Part shown: positions 44,217 through 52,988 of the stretch, in pieces
Numbering within the stretch: position 1 is the stretch's first letter
Layout: the number at the start of each line of letters is the position of its first letter
DNA from: DASXAI01 sp963798445
GTDB taxonomy: Bacteria; Actinomycetota; Acidimicrobiia; Acidimicrobiales; Ilumatobacteraceae
Length of the DNA stretch: 64,000 bases
Assembly: GCA_963798445.1 (NCBI GenBank)
Contig: CAWCTH010000005.1
Span: 19,977-83,976, forward strand
Direction: 5' to 3'
Program-made: the position numbers and the translations under genes
Notes under the pieces: generated by a model
The model's database searches: none
Seen by the model: the letters and a program-made list of their open reading frames with translations, nothing else
What the model was told of the DNA's origin: nothing

Positions 44217-45428
44217 GTGTCGGCCATTCGGCTGCCTTCTGACCAGGATGCCAGCGGTCGTTCATTCGGCCCCGAGGAGCTCGATGCTCTTCGCGAGGTG
44301 CTCGACAGCGGCACCCTCACCGCTACGAAGGGTGAGTTCACCAAGCGATTCGAAGCCGCCATCTCCGACCAGCTCGGCATCGAGCACGTCATCTCCTGCG
44401 CGTCCGGTAGCGCGGCGGTGCACGTCGCCATTGCCGGTCTCGACCTGGAGCCCGGCGACGAGGTGATCACCACCTCCATCACCGACATGGGTGCACTCAC
44501 CCCCATCCTCTATCAGGGCGCCATTCCGGTCTTCACCGACGTCGACCCCGACACCATGAACGTGACGGCGGCCACCATCGAGGCCAGCCTGTCGGACCGC
44601 ACCCGGGCCATCATCGTCACCCATCTCTTCGGCAACCCCTGCCAGATGGACGAGATCCTCGCCCTGGCCGCCACCCGTGGGATTCCCGTGATCGAGGACG
44701 CCGCCCAGGCGTACCACGCCCAGAGCAAGGGCCGGCCGGTCGGCACCATGGGCGCCGTCGGGTGCTTCAGCTCCCAGCAGGGCAAGCACATCACCTCCGG
44801 CGAAGGAGGCTTCGTCGTGACCGGCGACGCCGCGCTGGCCCGCCGCATGCGGGTCTTCGTGAACAAGGCCTGGCCCTACGGCGAGGCCAACCCCGACCAC
44901 GAGTTCCTGGCCCTCAACTACCGCATCACCGAATTGCAGAGCGCGGTGCTGTTCGCGGCGCTGGCCAAGCTCGACGCCAACGTCAAGGTGCGCGTCGCCA
45001 ACGCCCAGCGGCTGAGCGAGCAGCTCGAAGGCCAGCCCGGCCTCGGAGCGCCCGTCGTGGCCCCCGACGACCTCCACTCCTACTGGCGCTACTGCCTGCG
45101 GGTGGACCCGGCCGTCGTCGCGGGCGGACCGTCGGCGCTGGCGCAAGCGCTGCGCTTCTACGACATCGCGGCGGCGCCGCGCTACATCCAGAAGCCGGCG
45201 TTCCACTGCAAGGTCATCGCCGACCAGGTGACGTTCGGGACCAGCCGCTGGCCGTTCACCCTGGCCCGCCCCGAGGCGGTCGACTACGCCGCCGAGAAGT
45301 TCCCGGGCACCTACGCCGGCCTCGAGCAGGCGCTGGTACTCCCGTGGAACGAGCGGATGACCGACGAGCACATCGACTTCCTGGGCACCAGCATCATCGA
45401 GGCGTTGGCGTCGCTGGAGGCCAAGTGA
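44217..45428 (+). CDS. DegT/DnrJ/EryC1/StrS aminotransferase (sugar or cyclitol)
   Basis: 403 residues; PLP-dependent transfer of an amino group to a keto-sugar or keto-cyclitol. Family text: VISCASGSAAVHVAIAGLDL, GDEVITTSITDMGAL, VIEDAAQAYHAQ. The PLP lysine is in FSSQQGKHITSGEGGF; the QQ.K..T.GEGG form is typical of the AHBA-synthase/scyllo-inosose branch (StrS, BtrR, NtdA) rather than the F.P.KNLG form of WbpE/DesV, so a 3-amino sugar or aminocyclitol product is possible. AGGAG precedes GTG 44217. It is the first gene of a tightly coupled operon. Confidence 0.9.
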   Translation: MSAIRLPSDQDASGRSFGPEELDALREVLDSGTLTATKGEFTKRFEAAISDQLGIEHVISCASGSAAVHVAIAGLDLEPGDEVITTSITDMGALTPILYQGAIPVFTDVDPDTMNVTAATIEASLSDRTRAIIVTHLFGNPCQMDEILALAATRGIPVIEDAAQAYHAQSKGRPVGTMGAVGCFSSQQGKHITSGEGGFVVTGDAALARRMRVFVNKAWPYGEANPDHEFLALNYRITELQSAVLFAALAKLDANVKVRVANAQRLSEQLEGQPGLGAPVVAPDDLHSYWRYCLRVDPAVVAGGPSALAQALRFYDIAAAPRYIQKPAFHCKVIADQVTFGTSRWPFTLARPEAVDYAAEKFPGTYAGLEQALVLPWNERMTDEHIDFLGTSIIEALASLEAK

Positions 45429-46456
45429 GCACGGCCGCCCCGACCAAGAAGGTCAAGATCGGCATCGTCGGCGCCGGCGGCATCGCCAAGGCGTACGCCG
45501 ATCTGCTGCCCACCTCCGCCACGGCGACGTGTGTCGGGGTGGCCGACGTGAACGTCGAGGCGGCGGCGGCCATGGCCCGCGGCCTCGACTGCCCATCGTT
45601 CGCTTCGGCGCACGAGCTGGCCGCCGTGGACGGTCTGGAAGCGGTCGTGCTGTGCACGCCGCCCGCCACCCACGTCGCGCTGGCCGAGCAGTTCGCCGAC
45701 ATCGGCGTGCACGTGCTGTCCGAGAAGCCCCTCGCCGTCAACCGGCACGCGGCCGCCGAGATGGCCTCCATTGCCGAGCGCCGCGGCATCTTGCTCACGA
45801 TGGCCACCAAGTTCCGTTTCTGCAACGACGTGAACCGGGCGGCTCTCATCCTGTCGTCGGGTCGCATCGGCGAGGCCCGCCTGGTCGAGAACGCGTTCAC
45901 GTCGCGCGTCGACATGGGCGGGCGGTGGAACTCCGATCCCGCCGTCTCCGGTGGCGGTGTCCTGGTTGACAACGGCACCCACTCGGTCGATCTGGTCCGC
46001 TACCTCCTCGGCCCCATCTCCGAGGTCTTGGCCGTCGAGACCAGCCGGCCGAACGGCTTCGTCGTCGATGACACGTGCCGTCTCCACCTCCGCACCGAAG
46101 CCGGCCACGATGCCCACGTCGACCTGTCGTGGAGCATCGACAAGTCGCTGAGCGACTTCCTGCGCATCTACGGCACGCTCGGCGAGATCCGGGTGGGTTG
46201 GCGCGAGTCGGCGTGGCGGCTGCACGGCGGCGACTGGGAAGTGATCGGTTCGGGCTATGCGAAGGTCCCGGCCATGGGTGGCGCCCTCGATGCCTTCTGT
46301 CTGGCCGTGCGGCGTGAGGCCCCCCTGGCGGTCAGCGTCGACGACGGCGTTGCGGCGGCGACGTGCATCGACGGCGCCTACGAGTCGTTGCGACGCGGTG
46401 GCTGGGTGAAGCTGGCCGAACTGGCGTTGGACGATCTGGAGGTCAGCGCTCGATGA
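45425..46456 (+). CDS. Gfo/Idh/MocA-family sugar dehydrogenase
   Basis: 343 residues, NAD(P)-dependent oxidoreductase. Rossmann motif GIVGAGGIAKAYADLL at the N-terminus; the family lysine is in VLSEKPLAVN; the C-terminal domain has GGGVLVDNGTHSVDLVRYLLG with its conserved Asp/His. It starts at GTG inside the aminotransferase stop (GTGA). A dehydrogenase of this family next to a DegT enzyme typically makes the 3-keto sugar that is then aminated (WbpB/WbpE, NtdC/NtdA). Confidence 0.9.
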   Translation: MSTAAPTKKVKIGIVGAGGIAKAYADLLPTSATATCVGVADVNVEAAAAMARGLDCPSFASAHELAAVDGLEAVVLCTPPATHVALAEQFADIGVHVLSEKPLAVNRHAAAEMASIAERRGILLTMATKFRFCNDVNRAALILSSGRIGEARLVENAFTSRVDMGGRWNSDPAVSGGGVLVDNGTHSVDLVRYLLGPISEVLAVETSRPNGFVVDDTCRLHLRTEAGHDAHVDLSWSIDKSLSDFLRIYGTLGEIRVGWRESAWRLHGGDWEVIGSGYAKVPAMGGALDAFCLAVRREAPLAVSVDDGVAAATCIDGAYESLRRGGWVKLAELALDDLEVSAR

Positions 46457-47079
46457 TCGCCGCCGGCGTGCGCATCCACGAGACAGCGATGATCGAGGGA
46501 GGCGTCGCCATCGGCGAAGGCACGTCGGTGTGGGACTCGGTGCACATTCGTGGCCCGGGCACGACGATCGGCGAGGACTGCATCATCGGGGAGAAGTCCT
46601 ACGTTGCCTACGGTGTGGCCATCGGCGACCGCGTCAAGATCAATGCCTTCGTGTACATCTGCACCGGTGTCACCATCGAAGACGGCGTCATGATCTCGGC
46701 CGGTACCACCTTCACCAACGACCGCTACCCCCGCGCCACCACCAACGACCTGTCCAAGCTTCGTCCATCCGATCCGGACGAGCACACGCTGCCCACCATC
46801 GTGCGGGCCGGCACCACCATCGGCGCCCGGGCCACCATCGGACCCGGTGTCGAGCTCGGACGCTTCTCCATGGTGGGCATGGCCGCCGCCGTCACGCGAT
46901 CGGTCGACGCGTTCCATCTCGTCGTGGGCCAGCCCGCTCGCGTCGTCGCCGCGGTGTGCCGCTGCGGCGAGCCGTTCCTGCGCGCCGTCGACGGCCTTCT
47001 TCCCGACACCAACGACGTCGAGTGCACCCTGTGCGGGCTGCGGTACGGCGTCTCCGACAACATCGTCCAGGAGTTGTGA
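46453..47079 (+). CDS. Left-handed beta-helix acyltransferase with C-terminal Cys pairs
   Basis: 208 residues. Hexapeptide repeats run from residue ~8 to ~150 (IGEGTSVWDSVHIRG, GTTIGEDCIIG, IGARATIGPGVELG), the fold of N-acyltransferases such as WbpD/WlbB. The last ~45 residues hold two Cys pairs (CRCGEPF and CTLCGLRYG), a rubredoxin/zinc-ribbon-like add-on. The start overlaps the dehydrogenase stop (ATGA). It most likely N-acylates the amino sugar made by the two upstream enzymes. Confidence 0.87.
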   Translation: MIAAGVRIHETAMIEGGVAIGEGTSVWDSVHIRGPGTTIGEDCIIGEKSYVAYGVAIGDRVKINAFVYICTGVTIEDGVMISAGTTFTNDRYPRATTNDLSKLRPSDPDEHTLPTIVRAGTTIGARATIGPGVELGRFSMVGMAAAVTRSVDAFHLVVGQPARVVAAVCRCGEPFLRAVDGLLPDTNDVECTLCGLRYGVSDNIVQEL

Positions 47080-48395
47080 TGGCGCGCTGGGGGGTGATCG
47101 GGGGCGGTGTGCTGGGGCTGATGCTGGCCCACCGCCTGTCGCAGGAGGGCCACGACGTCACGCTGATCGAGGGCACACCCGAGCTCGGCGGCCTCGCCTC
47201 CGCATGGCAGATCACCATCCCCGGCGACGGCGAACGCCCGGACGAGACCATCACCTGGGACCGCCACTACCACGTCACCCTGCTGTCGGATCAGCGCACC
47301 CAGGAGATGGTCCGGGTGGCGGGTCTGGCCGACCAGCTCCAGTGGGTCGAGACCAAGACCGGCTACTACGGCACCGACAGCACGTTGCGATCGGTCTCGA
47401 ACACGCTCGAGTTCCTGCAGTTGCCTGGCCTCAACCCGATCGACAAGCTGCGCCTGGGCGGCACCATCGTGTACGGCTCGAAGGTCCGCGACGGCAAGCG
47501 CATGGAACGGATCCCGGTCGACGCGTGGCTGCGGCGCTGGTCGGGCCCGCGCACGTTCGAGCGCTTCTGGAAGCCCTTGCTGCGGGCCAAGCTGGGCGAC
47601 GCCTACCAGGCCGCCTCGGCGGCGTTCATCTGGGCCACGATCCAGCGGCTCTACGCCGCTCGCCGCAGCGGCCTCAAGAAGGAGATGTTCGGCTACGTCA
47701 CCGGCGGCTACGCCCGGGTGTTCGAGCGTCTCGGCGCCGCGTTGACCGCCGAAGGCGTGAAGCTCATGCTCGGCGCGCCCGTTCGGCGCATCCGCCGCGA
47801 CGGCGCCTTCCTCGCGGTCGACACCGACATCGGCACCGAGCGCTTCGACAGTGTCGTCATGACCACGAACTCCCACCTGGCCGCCGACCTCTGCCCCGAG
47901 CTGAGAGCGGAGGAGGCGGAGCGGATGCGGTCCGTGCGCTACATGGGGATCGTGTGCGCGTCGCTGGTGCTCCGGCGGCGTCTGGCGCCGTACTACCTCA
48001 CCTACATCACCGACCCCGATACGCCCTTCACCGCCGTGGTGGAGATGACCTCGTTCGTCGATCCGGCCGAAGTGGGTGGTCACCATCTCGTCTACCTGCC
48101 GAAGTACGTCGCCCCCGACGACCCGCTGTTCGAGGCCGGCGACGACGTCATCAGGGCCAGCTTCCTGCCCTACCTCCAGCGGATGTACCCGTCGTTGCGC
48201 GACGACGACGTTCTCGCGTTCCGGGTCTCGCGGGTGCGGCGGGTGTTCGCCGTGCCGACATTGGGCTACTCGGGGCTGATGCCGTCGATGGCCACGTCGG
48301 TGCCCGGGTTGCACCTGGCCGGTTCGGCGCAGCTTCCCTTCGCCACCCTCAACGTGAACGATACGCTCGGATTGGTGGAGGAGTTCCTCCGATGA
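47079..48395 (+). CDS. FAD-dependent oxidoreductase (amine oxidase/protoporphyrinogen-oxidase-like)
   Basis: 438 residues. Dinucleotide motif GVIGGGVLGLMLAHRLSQ, then LIEGTPELGGLASAW (the GG motif) and a conserved TWDRHYHVTLLSD segment. The C-terminal FAD loop is VPGLHLAGSAQLPFATLNVND. Proteins of this type recur in glycan clusters next to deacetylases and DPM-like transferases, with no assigned reaction; UDP-galactopyranose mutase has a similar fold. Start overlaps the previous stop (TGATG). Confidence 0.82.
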   Translation: MARWGVIGGGVLGLMLAHRLSQEGHDVTLIEGTPELGGLASAWQITIPGDGERPDETITWDRHYHVTLLSDQRTQEMVRVAGLADQLQWVETKTGYYGTDSTLRSVSNTLEFLQLPGLNPIDKLRLGGTIVYGSKVRDGKRMERIPVDAWLRRWSGPRTFERFWKPLLRAKLGDAYQAASAAFIWATIQRLYAARRSGLKKEMFGYVTGGYARVFERLGAALTAEGVKLMLGAPVRRIRRDGAFLAVDTDIGTERFDSVVMTTNSHLAADLCPELRAEEAERMRSVRYMGIVCASLVLRRRLAPYYLTYITDPDTPFTAVVEMTSFVDPAEVGGHHLVYLPKYVAPDDPLFEAGDDVIRASFLPYLQRMYPSLRDDDVLAFRVSRVRRVFAVPTLGYSGLMPSMATSVPGLHLAGSAQLPFATLNVNDTLGLVEEFLR

Positions 48396-49375
48396 AGCCT
48401 TGGGCCTCACTCTCCCTCGACCTGGACAACCTCTGGGCGTACCAGATGACCCACGGTGACGAGGGCTGGGACGACTACGGCTCGTACCTGAGCACGCTGG
48501 TGCCGATCGTGCTGGACCAGCTGGCCGCCGAGCGCCTGCGGATCACGTTCTTCGTGGTGGGCCGAGACGCTGCTCTGGCCCGCAACGAGAAGCCGATCCG
48601 GGCGCTGGCCGAGGCCGGGCACGAGATCGGCAACCACTCCTTCCGTCATCAACCCTGGCTCCATCGCTACACCCCCGACGAGATCCACGACGAGTTGCGC
48701 CGCGCCGAGGACGCCATCGAAGCCGTCACCGGCCGGCGCACCGTCGGGTTCCGCGGGCCGGGCTACAGCCTCTCGGCGGACGTGCTGCGGGTGCTCGTCG
48801 ACCGCGGCTACCGGTACGACTGCTCCACGTTGCCCACGGTGATCGGCCCGCTGGCGCGCAAGTACTACTTCCGGTCGGCCAAGCTCTCGGCCGAGCAGCG
48901 AGCCGAGCGGGCGTACCTGTTCGGCGGCTTCCGCGAGGGCCTCCGGCCGGTGAAGCCCTACGAGTGGCAAGTCGGCCCCGACCGGCTGCTGGAGATCCCC
49001 GTCACCACCATGCCGTGGGTCCGCATCCCGGTGCACGTGAGCTACGTCCTGTACCTGGCCGGTCCGTCGCCGGCGCTGGCGCGGCAGTACTTCGCCAACG
49101 CCATGCGCCTCTGCCGGCTGGCCGGTGTCGAGCCGTCCATCCTGCTGCACCCGCTCGACTTCCTCGGCGCCGACGACGTCGATGCCCTCGGGTTCTTCCC
49201 GGGCATGGGCATGACCGGCGAGCGGAAGCGGGCCGTCGTGACGGACTGCCTGCGCGAGCTGAACCGGCAATTCCGCGTGGTGCCCATGAGCGAGCACGCC
49301 GAAGCCATCGTGGCGCGGGGAGACCTCGCCGTGAAGCCGTCGGCCGACGCCACGCCCGTCCTGGAGCGCACATGA
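48392..49375 (+). CDS. Polysaccharide deacetylase family protein (NodB homology)
   Basis: 327 residues. NodB motif 1 is altered to LSLDLDN, motif 2 is intact (GNHSFRH, H-S-x-x-H), motif 3 is RGPGYS. A long C-terminal region (~180-327) includes LLHPLDFLG with the late histidine. No signal peptide or membrane span, so it probably acts in the cytoplasm on a precursor, unlike secreted deacetylases. Coupled by ATGA to the oxidoreductase and to the following transferase. Confidence 0.85.
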   Translation: MKPWASLSLDLDNLWAYQMTHGDEGWDDYGSYLSTLVPIVLDQLAAERLRITFFVVGRDAALARNEKPIRALAEAGHEIGNHSFRHQPWLHRYTPDEIHDELRRAEDAIEAVTGRRTVGFRGPGYSLSADVLRVLVDRGYRYDCSTLPTVIGPLARKYYFRSAKLSAEQRAERAYLFGGFREGLRPVKPYEWQVGPDRLLEIPVTTMPWVRIPVHVSYVLYLAGPSPALARQYFANAMRLCRLAGVEPSILLHPLDFLGADDVDALGFFPGMGMTGERKRAVVTDCLRELNRQFRVVPMSEHAEAIVARGDLAVKPSADATPVLERT

Positions 49376-50541
49376 TGGACGAGCTGGCCATCGATCCGCG
49401 CCCGCTGGTGTCGGTCGTCGTGCCGGCCTACAACGAGGCGCTGAAGCTGATGGGGTCGCTCACCGCCATCTACAACTACCTCGGCACCCTCCACGACCGC
49501 TACCGGTTCGAGCTGCTCGTCGTCGACGACGGCTCCACCGACGAGACCGGCGACATCGCCGACGCCTTCGCCAAGACGCACACCGGCGTCATCGTGCTGC
49601 ATCACCGGGTCAACTTCCGGCTGGGACAGGCACTCCAGTACGCCATCGGGCGGTCGAAGGGCGCATACGTCGTCACGTTCGACTCCGACCTCAGCTACTC
49701 GGTCGACCACATCGGCCGCCTGCTCGACGCCCTTTCGGAGCAGCACGCCCGCGTTGCGGTCGCGTCGCCCTACATGAAGGGTGGCCGCACCAGTGCCATC
49801 CCGTGGCGCCGCGGCGCCATGAGCAAGGGCGCCAACAAGCTGCTGTCGAAGGTGACGCACTCTCGTATCGCCACCGTCACCGGCATGGTGCGGGCCTACG
49901 ACGGGCCGTTCATCCGCAGCCTCGACCTCAAGGCGATGGGCCCGGAGATCAACACCGAGATCCTCTACAAGGCGCAGATCATGCGCGCCCGCGTGGTGGA
50001 GATCCCCGCCCACCTCGACTGGAGCGAGCAGACCGAGCGCATGCAGGCCCGCAAGGTGAGCCTGCGCGTCAGCAACACGTCGAAGCTGATCGTGTTCGCC
50101 AGCTTCCTGTTCCGCCCGCTCGTCTTCTTCGTCTTCCCCGGGCTGGTCCTGCTGGTCATCTCGGCGTGGACCCTTGGCGCCGTTGCCTTCGACGTCGTTC
50201 GCCAGTTCTTCGACTCGAACGGCAGCATCGACAACCGCCTCTACGACGCCTTCGCCATCACCTGGGAGCAGCGACCGCAGTCGTTCATCGTGGGCGGCTT
50301 CAGCTTCGTCGTGGCCGTGCAGCTCATCAGCCTCGGCTTGCTGGCGACGCAGACGAAGCGTTACTTCGAGGAGCTCTACCACCTCGGCACGTCGGTGCGG
50401 CGACGGGTCGATCGCATCGAGACCAGCCTCACGGTGGCCGGTGTGGAGCCGGTCGAGCGGGAGATGGTGGCCGCACCTGGCATGGACGAGCCGGTCACTC
50501 TCGAGGCCTCCGAGCCACCGACACCGGTCACCTCGAGCTGA
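49372..50541 (+). CDS. Glycosyltransferase family 2, polyprenyl-phosphate hexosyltransferase-like
   Basis: 389 residues. GT-A domain: SVVVPAYNEALKLMG, LLVVDDGSTDETG, and the metal-binding DxD as TFDSDLSYS. Two C-terminal membrane spans (LVFFVFPGLVLLVISAWTLG and FIVGGFSFVVAVQLISLGLL) match DPM/GtrB-like enzymes that load a sugar on polyprenyl phosphate. It could supply the lipid-linked donor needed by the GT-C enzyme at 40923-42806; that link is inference. Start overlaps the deacetylase stop; a second ATG follows directly. Confidence 0.88.
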   Translation: MMDELAIDPRPLVSVVVPAYNEALKLMGSLTAIYNYLGTLHDRYRFELLVVDDGSTDETGDIADAFAKTHTGVIVLHHRVNFRLGQALQYAIGRSKGAYVVTFDSDLSYSVDHIGRLLDALSEQHARVAVASPYMKGGRTSAIPWRRGAMSKGANKLLSKVTHSRIATVTGMVRAYDGPFIRSLDLKAMGPEINTEILYKAQIMRARVVEIPAHLDWSEQTERMQARKVSLRVSNTSKLIVFASFLFRPLVFFVFPGLVLLVISAWTLGAVAFDVVRQFFDSNGSIDNRLYDAFAITWEQRPQSFIVGGFSFVVAVQLISLGLLATQTKRYFEELYHLGTSVRRRVDRIETSLTVAGVEPVEREMVAAPGMDEPVTLEASEPPTPVTSS

Positions 50542-50553
50542 CGCGGAGGTCCG

Positions 50554-50973
50554 ATGCAAACGGAACCCTCTCAACGCGCCAGATGGGCGCCTCCACCTCA
50601 CGTCGCGCCGCCAGCAGCGCTGGCGGTGGCAGACGAACGCGGCGGCGCGCCCTCGGTGTGGGTACGGGTGCTGGAGGTCCTCTTCCTCGCCGGCCTGGCC
50701 GGCGTGTTCCTGGTCAACGCCCTGATCGCCGTCCTGCAACCAGCGGACTTCACCGAACTGGTGGACAAGAGCGTGCTGGCGCAGTCGTCGGGCGTGGCGG
50801 GCGGCGATTGGATCGCCCCGCTGATCTGCGTCAACGACGTTCTCCTCGGTGTTGGCATCCTGTGTGCCATCTGGGCCCGGCATGCTGTACGGGTCGTGAT
50901 CCTGGCTTGGGCCGGGTTGTGGTTCTTCGCCATCACCGCGGTCAAGGTGACGGCACTCAACAGTTTTCCCTAG
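50554..50973 (+). CDS. Small membrane protein, unknown
   Basis: 139 residues, not recognised. A ~35-residue Pro/Ala-rich cytoplasmic start precedes about three membrane spans (VLEVLFLAGLAGVFLVNALI, IAPLICVNDVLLGVGILCAI, VVILAWAGLWFFAITAVKV). GGAGG lies ~6 nt before the ATG. It sits 12 nt after the DPM-like transferase and 13 nt before galE, so it belongs to the same transcript. It could be an accessory subunit of one of its neighbours. Confidence 0.65.
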   Translation: MQTEPSQRARWAPPPHVAPPAALAVADERGGAPSVWVRVLEVLFLAGLAGVFLVNALIAVLQPADFTELVDKSVLAQSSGVAGGDWIAPLICVNDVLLGVGILCAIWARHAVRVVILAWAGLWFFAITAVKVTALNSFP

Positions 50974-50986
50974 AGGAGGTCGACCG

Positions 50987-51979
50987 ATGGCGGTGCTCGT
51001 CACGGGTGGAGCGGGCTACATCGGGTGTCACACGGTCCGGGCCCTGCGCGAGCTGGGTCGCGAGGTCGTGGTCCTGGACACGCTGGAGACGGGCTACGAG
51101 GCGGCGGTCCTCGGCGCGCCCCTGGTCGTCGGCGACATCGCCGACACCGACCTGGTGCGCCAGATCGTGAAGGACCACCACGTCGACAGCGTCATCCACT
51201 TCGCCGGCTACAAGAACGCCGGCGAGTCGATGGAGCGCCCCGGTAAGTACTTCGCCAACAACGTGGAGGGCACCGCGCGCCTGCTGCGCGCCATCGAGGG
51301 AACCGACGTGGCGTCGTTCGTGTTCTCCGGGTCGTGCTCGGTCTACGGCACGCCCGAGCAGCTACCCGTGAGCGAGGCGGCGCCGTTGCAGCCCGAGAGT
51401 CCCTACGGGCAGAGCAAGCTCATGGCCGAGCAGATGCTGCGCTGGTACGGCGAGCGCCTGGGCCTGCGCTGGGCCAGCCTCCGTTACTTCAACGCCTCGG
51501 GTGCGTCCGCCGACGCCGCCATCGGCGAGGACATCAACATCACGTTGAACCTCGTGCCGTTGGTCATGAAGGCCACGCTCGGCCTGCGTCCCCCGGTGCA
51601 GGTCTTCGGCACCGACTTCCCGACCCACGACGGCACCGCCATCCGCGACTACATCCACGTCGAGGATCTGGCTTCCGGTCACCTCCTCGCACTGCAGCAC
51701 CTCGAGGGTGGTGGACCCTCGCTGGCCGTCAACCTCGGCACCGGCACCGGCTCATCGGTGCGAGAGGTGATCGACACGACCGAGCGCATCAGCGGACGGC
51801 CCGTGCCGCACGAGTACGTGGGGCGCCGTCCCGGCGACCCGAGTGCGGTGTGGGCCGACAACCGCCTTGCCGCCGAGGTGCTGGGTTGGACGCCGTCGTT
51901 CGGGCTCGACGAGATCATCGAGTCAGCGTGGCGCTGGCACTCCACTCATCCGGAGGGCTACATGTCGGTGGGGGTGTAG
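50987..51979 (+). CDS. galE: UDP-glucose 4-epimerase
   Basis: 330 residues of the extended SDR family. TGGAGYIG binds NAD; catalytic Ser is in FVFSGSCSVYG and Tyr-Lys in ESPYGQSK; FNASGA and RDYIHVEDLA are family signatures. It interconverts UDP-Glc and UDP-Gal (or the HexNAc pair), supplying galactose-type donors for the locus. GAGGAGG lies ~7 nt before ATG 50987. Last gene of the long plus-strand operon. Confidence 0.93.
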   Translation: MAVLVTGGAGYIGCHTVRALRELGREVVVLDTLETGYEAAVLGAPLVVGDIADTDLVRQIVKDHHVDSVIHFAGYKNAGESMERPGKYFANNVEGTARLLRAIEGTDVASFVFSGSCSVYGTPEQLPVSEAAPLQPESPYGQSKLMAEQMLRWYGERLGLRWASLRYFNASGASADAAIGEDINITLNLVPLVMKATLGLRPPVQVFGTDFPTHDGTAIRDYIHVEDLASGHLLALQHLEGGGPSLAVNLGTGTGSSVREVIDTTERISGRPVPHEYVGRRPGDPSAVWADNRLAAEVLGWTPSFGLDEIIESAWRWHSTHPEGYMSVGV

Positions 51980-52033
51980 AAGCCGGGCTGTTGTCAGGGT
52001 CGCGGCCCCGACCAACGCCCGTAGCCGCGCTGC

Positions 52034-52039
52034 TATACT
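52034..52039 (+). promoter_or_regulatory. -10 box TATACT of leaderless GT2 gene
   Basis: TATACT, then 6 nt, then ATG 52046; the clearest near-consensus example of the leaderless pattern in this window. Confidence 0.55.
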
Positions 52040-52045
52040 GATGCT

Positions 52046-52966
52046 ATGAGCGGCGGCGGCCACGAGCTCGACCCGGTAGCACTGGGCTTGGTACCTCCTT
52101 CGGTGAACCGGAGCATGCCCGTTCGCTTGGCGCGCAAGGTGGGAAACAGCGCGATACAAGCGGCGTGGACACCAGTCGTGCGCCTTGGTGCGCATTCCGG
52201 ACCCAAGTCCGTTTCGGCAATGGTGCGGGTGAAGAACGAAGAGGAGTACTTGCTCGCCGCGGTGCTGTCGATCATCGACGTGGTCGATGAGGTCGTCATC
52301 GTGGACAATGACAGCAGCGACTCGACGCCCGAGATCATCGCCGGCTTGGTTCGCTCGCACCCGGGCAAGGTTCGCCCGCTCCAGTACCGCCATGACGTGG
52401 CCCGGTATGGGGAGGAGAACCGTCAGCTCGGCTCCACGTTCCGGGGCCGCCGCTCGCCGCGCTTGCTGGCCAACTTCTACAACTGGTCGATGGCGCAGTG
52501 CTCACACGATTTCGTCTTGAAGTGGGACGGCGACACCATCGCCACCGATGTGTTCCGGGCGGAAATGCCCGAGTTCAAGCAGTCGTCGAAACAAGCGCTC
52601 TGGGTTACAGGCATCAATCTGCACCCGAACGGTACACACCTCGTTCGAGGGATCCCGCGTGAACCCATCGAGCCGCGGTTGGTGTACCGGCGCTTTGCCA
52701 AGTACACCAACTACATGGGTTACTGCGAGGGTCTCGAGTCCCCCTACATCCAGCGTTTCACCGAGTACTCAGAATTTGTCGAGGCGCCGTCGTACATCCA
52801 CATGAAATACTGCAAGCGCAATCGCTACCAGCACATGTCGCCCGACCTCCAGCAGATGGTGGTCGACTATCAGGCTGATGAGGTCGGCGAGCCACTCGAT
52901 CCGGCGCTCCTGCGAGAGGTGCGCGCCTTGAACCTGGTCGAGCTGGGTTCCGACCCGGGACGCTGA
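52046..52966 (+). CDS. Glycosyltransferase family 2
   Basis: 306 residues. GT-A elements: VSAMVRVKNEEEYLLAAVL, VVDEVVIVDNDSSDSTPEII, and a DxD-like LKWDGDTIA. The sequence resembles the family-2 proteins that read KNEE near the start (WaaE-like and uncharacterised relatives). No membrane span. It is monocistronic by its own leaderless promoter, and converges on the GT2 gene at 52989-53989. Confidence 0.83.
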   Translation: MSGGGHELDPVALGLVPPSVNRSMPVRLARKVGNSAIQAAWTPVVRLGAHSGPKSVSAMVRVKNEEEYLLAAVLSIIDVVDEVVIVDNDSSDSTPEIIAGLVRSHPGKVRPLQYRHDVARYGEENRQLGSTFRGRRSPRLLANFYNWSMAQCSHDFVLKWDGDTIATDVFRAEMPEFKQSSKQALWVTGINLHPNGTHLVRGIPREPIEPRLVYRRFAKYTNYMGYCEGLESPYIQRFTEYSEFVEAPSYIHMKYCKRNRYQHMSPDLQQMVVDYQADEVGEPLDPALLREVRALNLVELGSDPGR

Positions 52967-52988
52967 AGGGAAGCGACTCGGCGTCGGG

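Noticed and set aside
42864..47079. Firm assignment to the UDP-ManNAc3NAcA (Wbp) pathway
   Set aside because: No UDP-GlcNAc 6-dehydrogenase is present in the window and the aminotransferase active-site motif belongs to another branch; kept only as a hypothesis.
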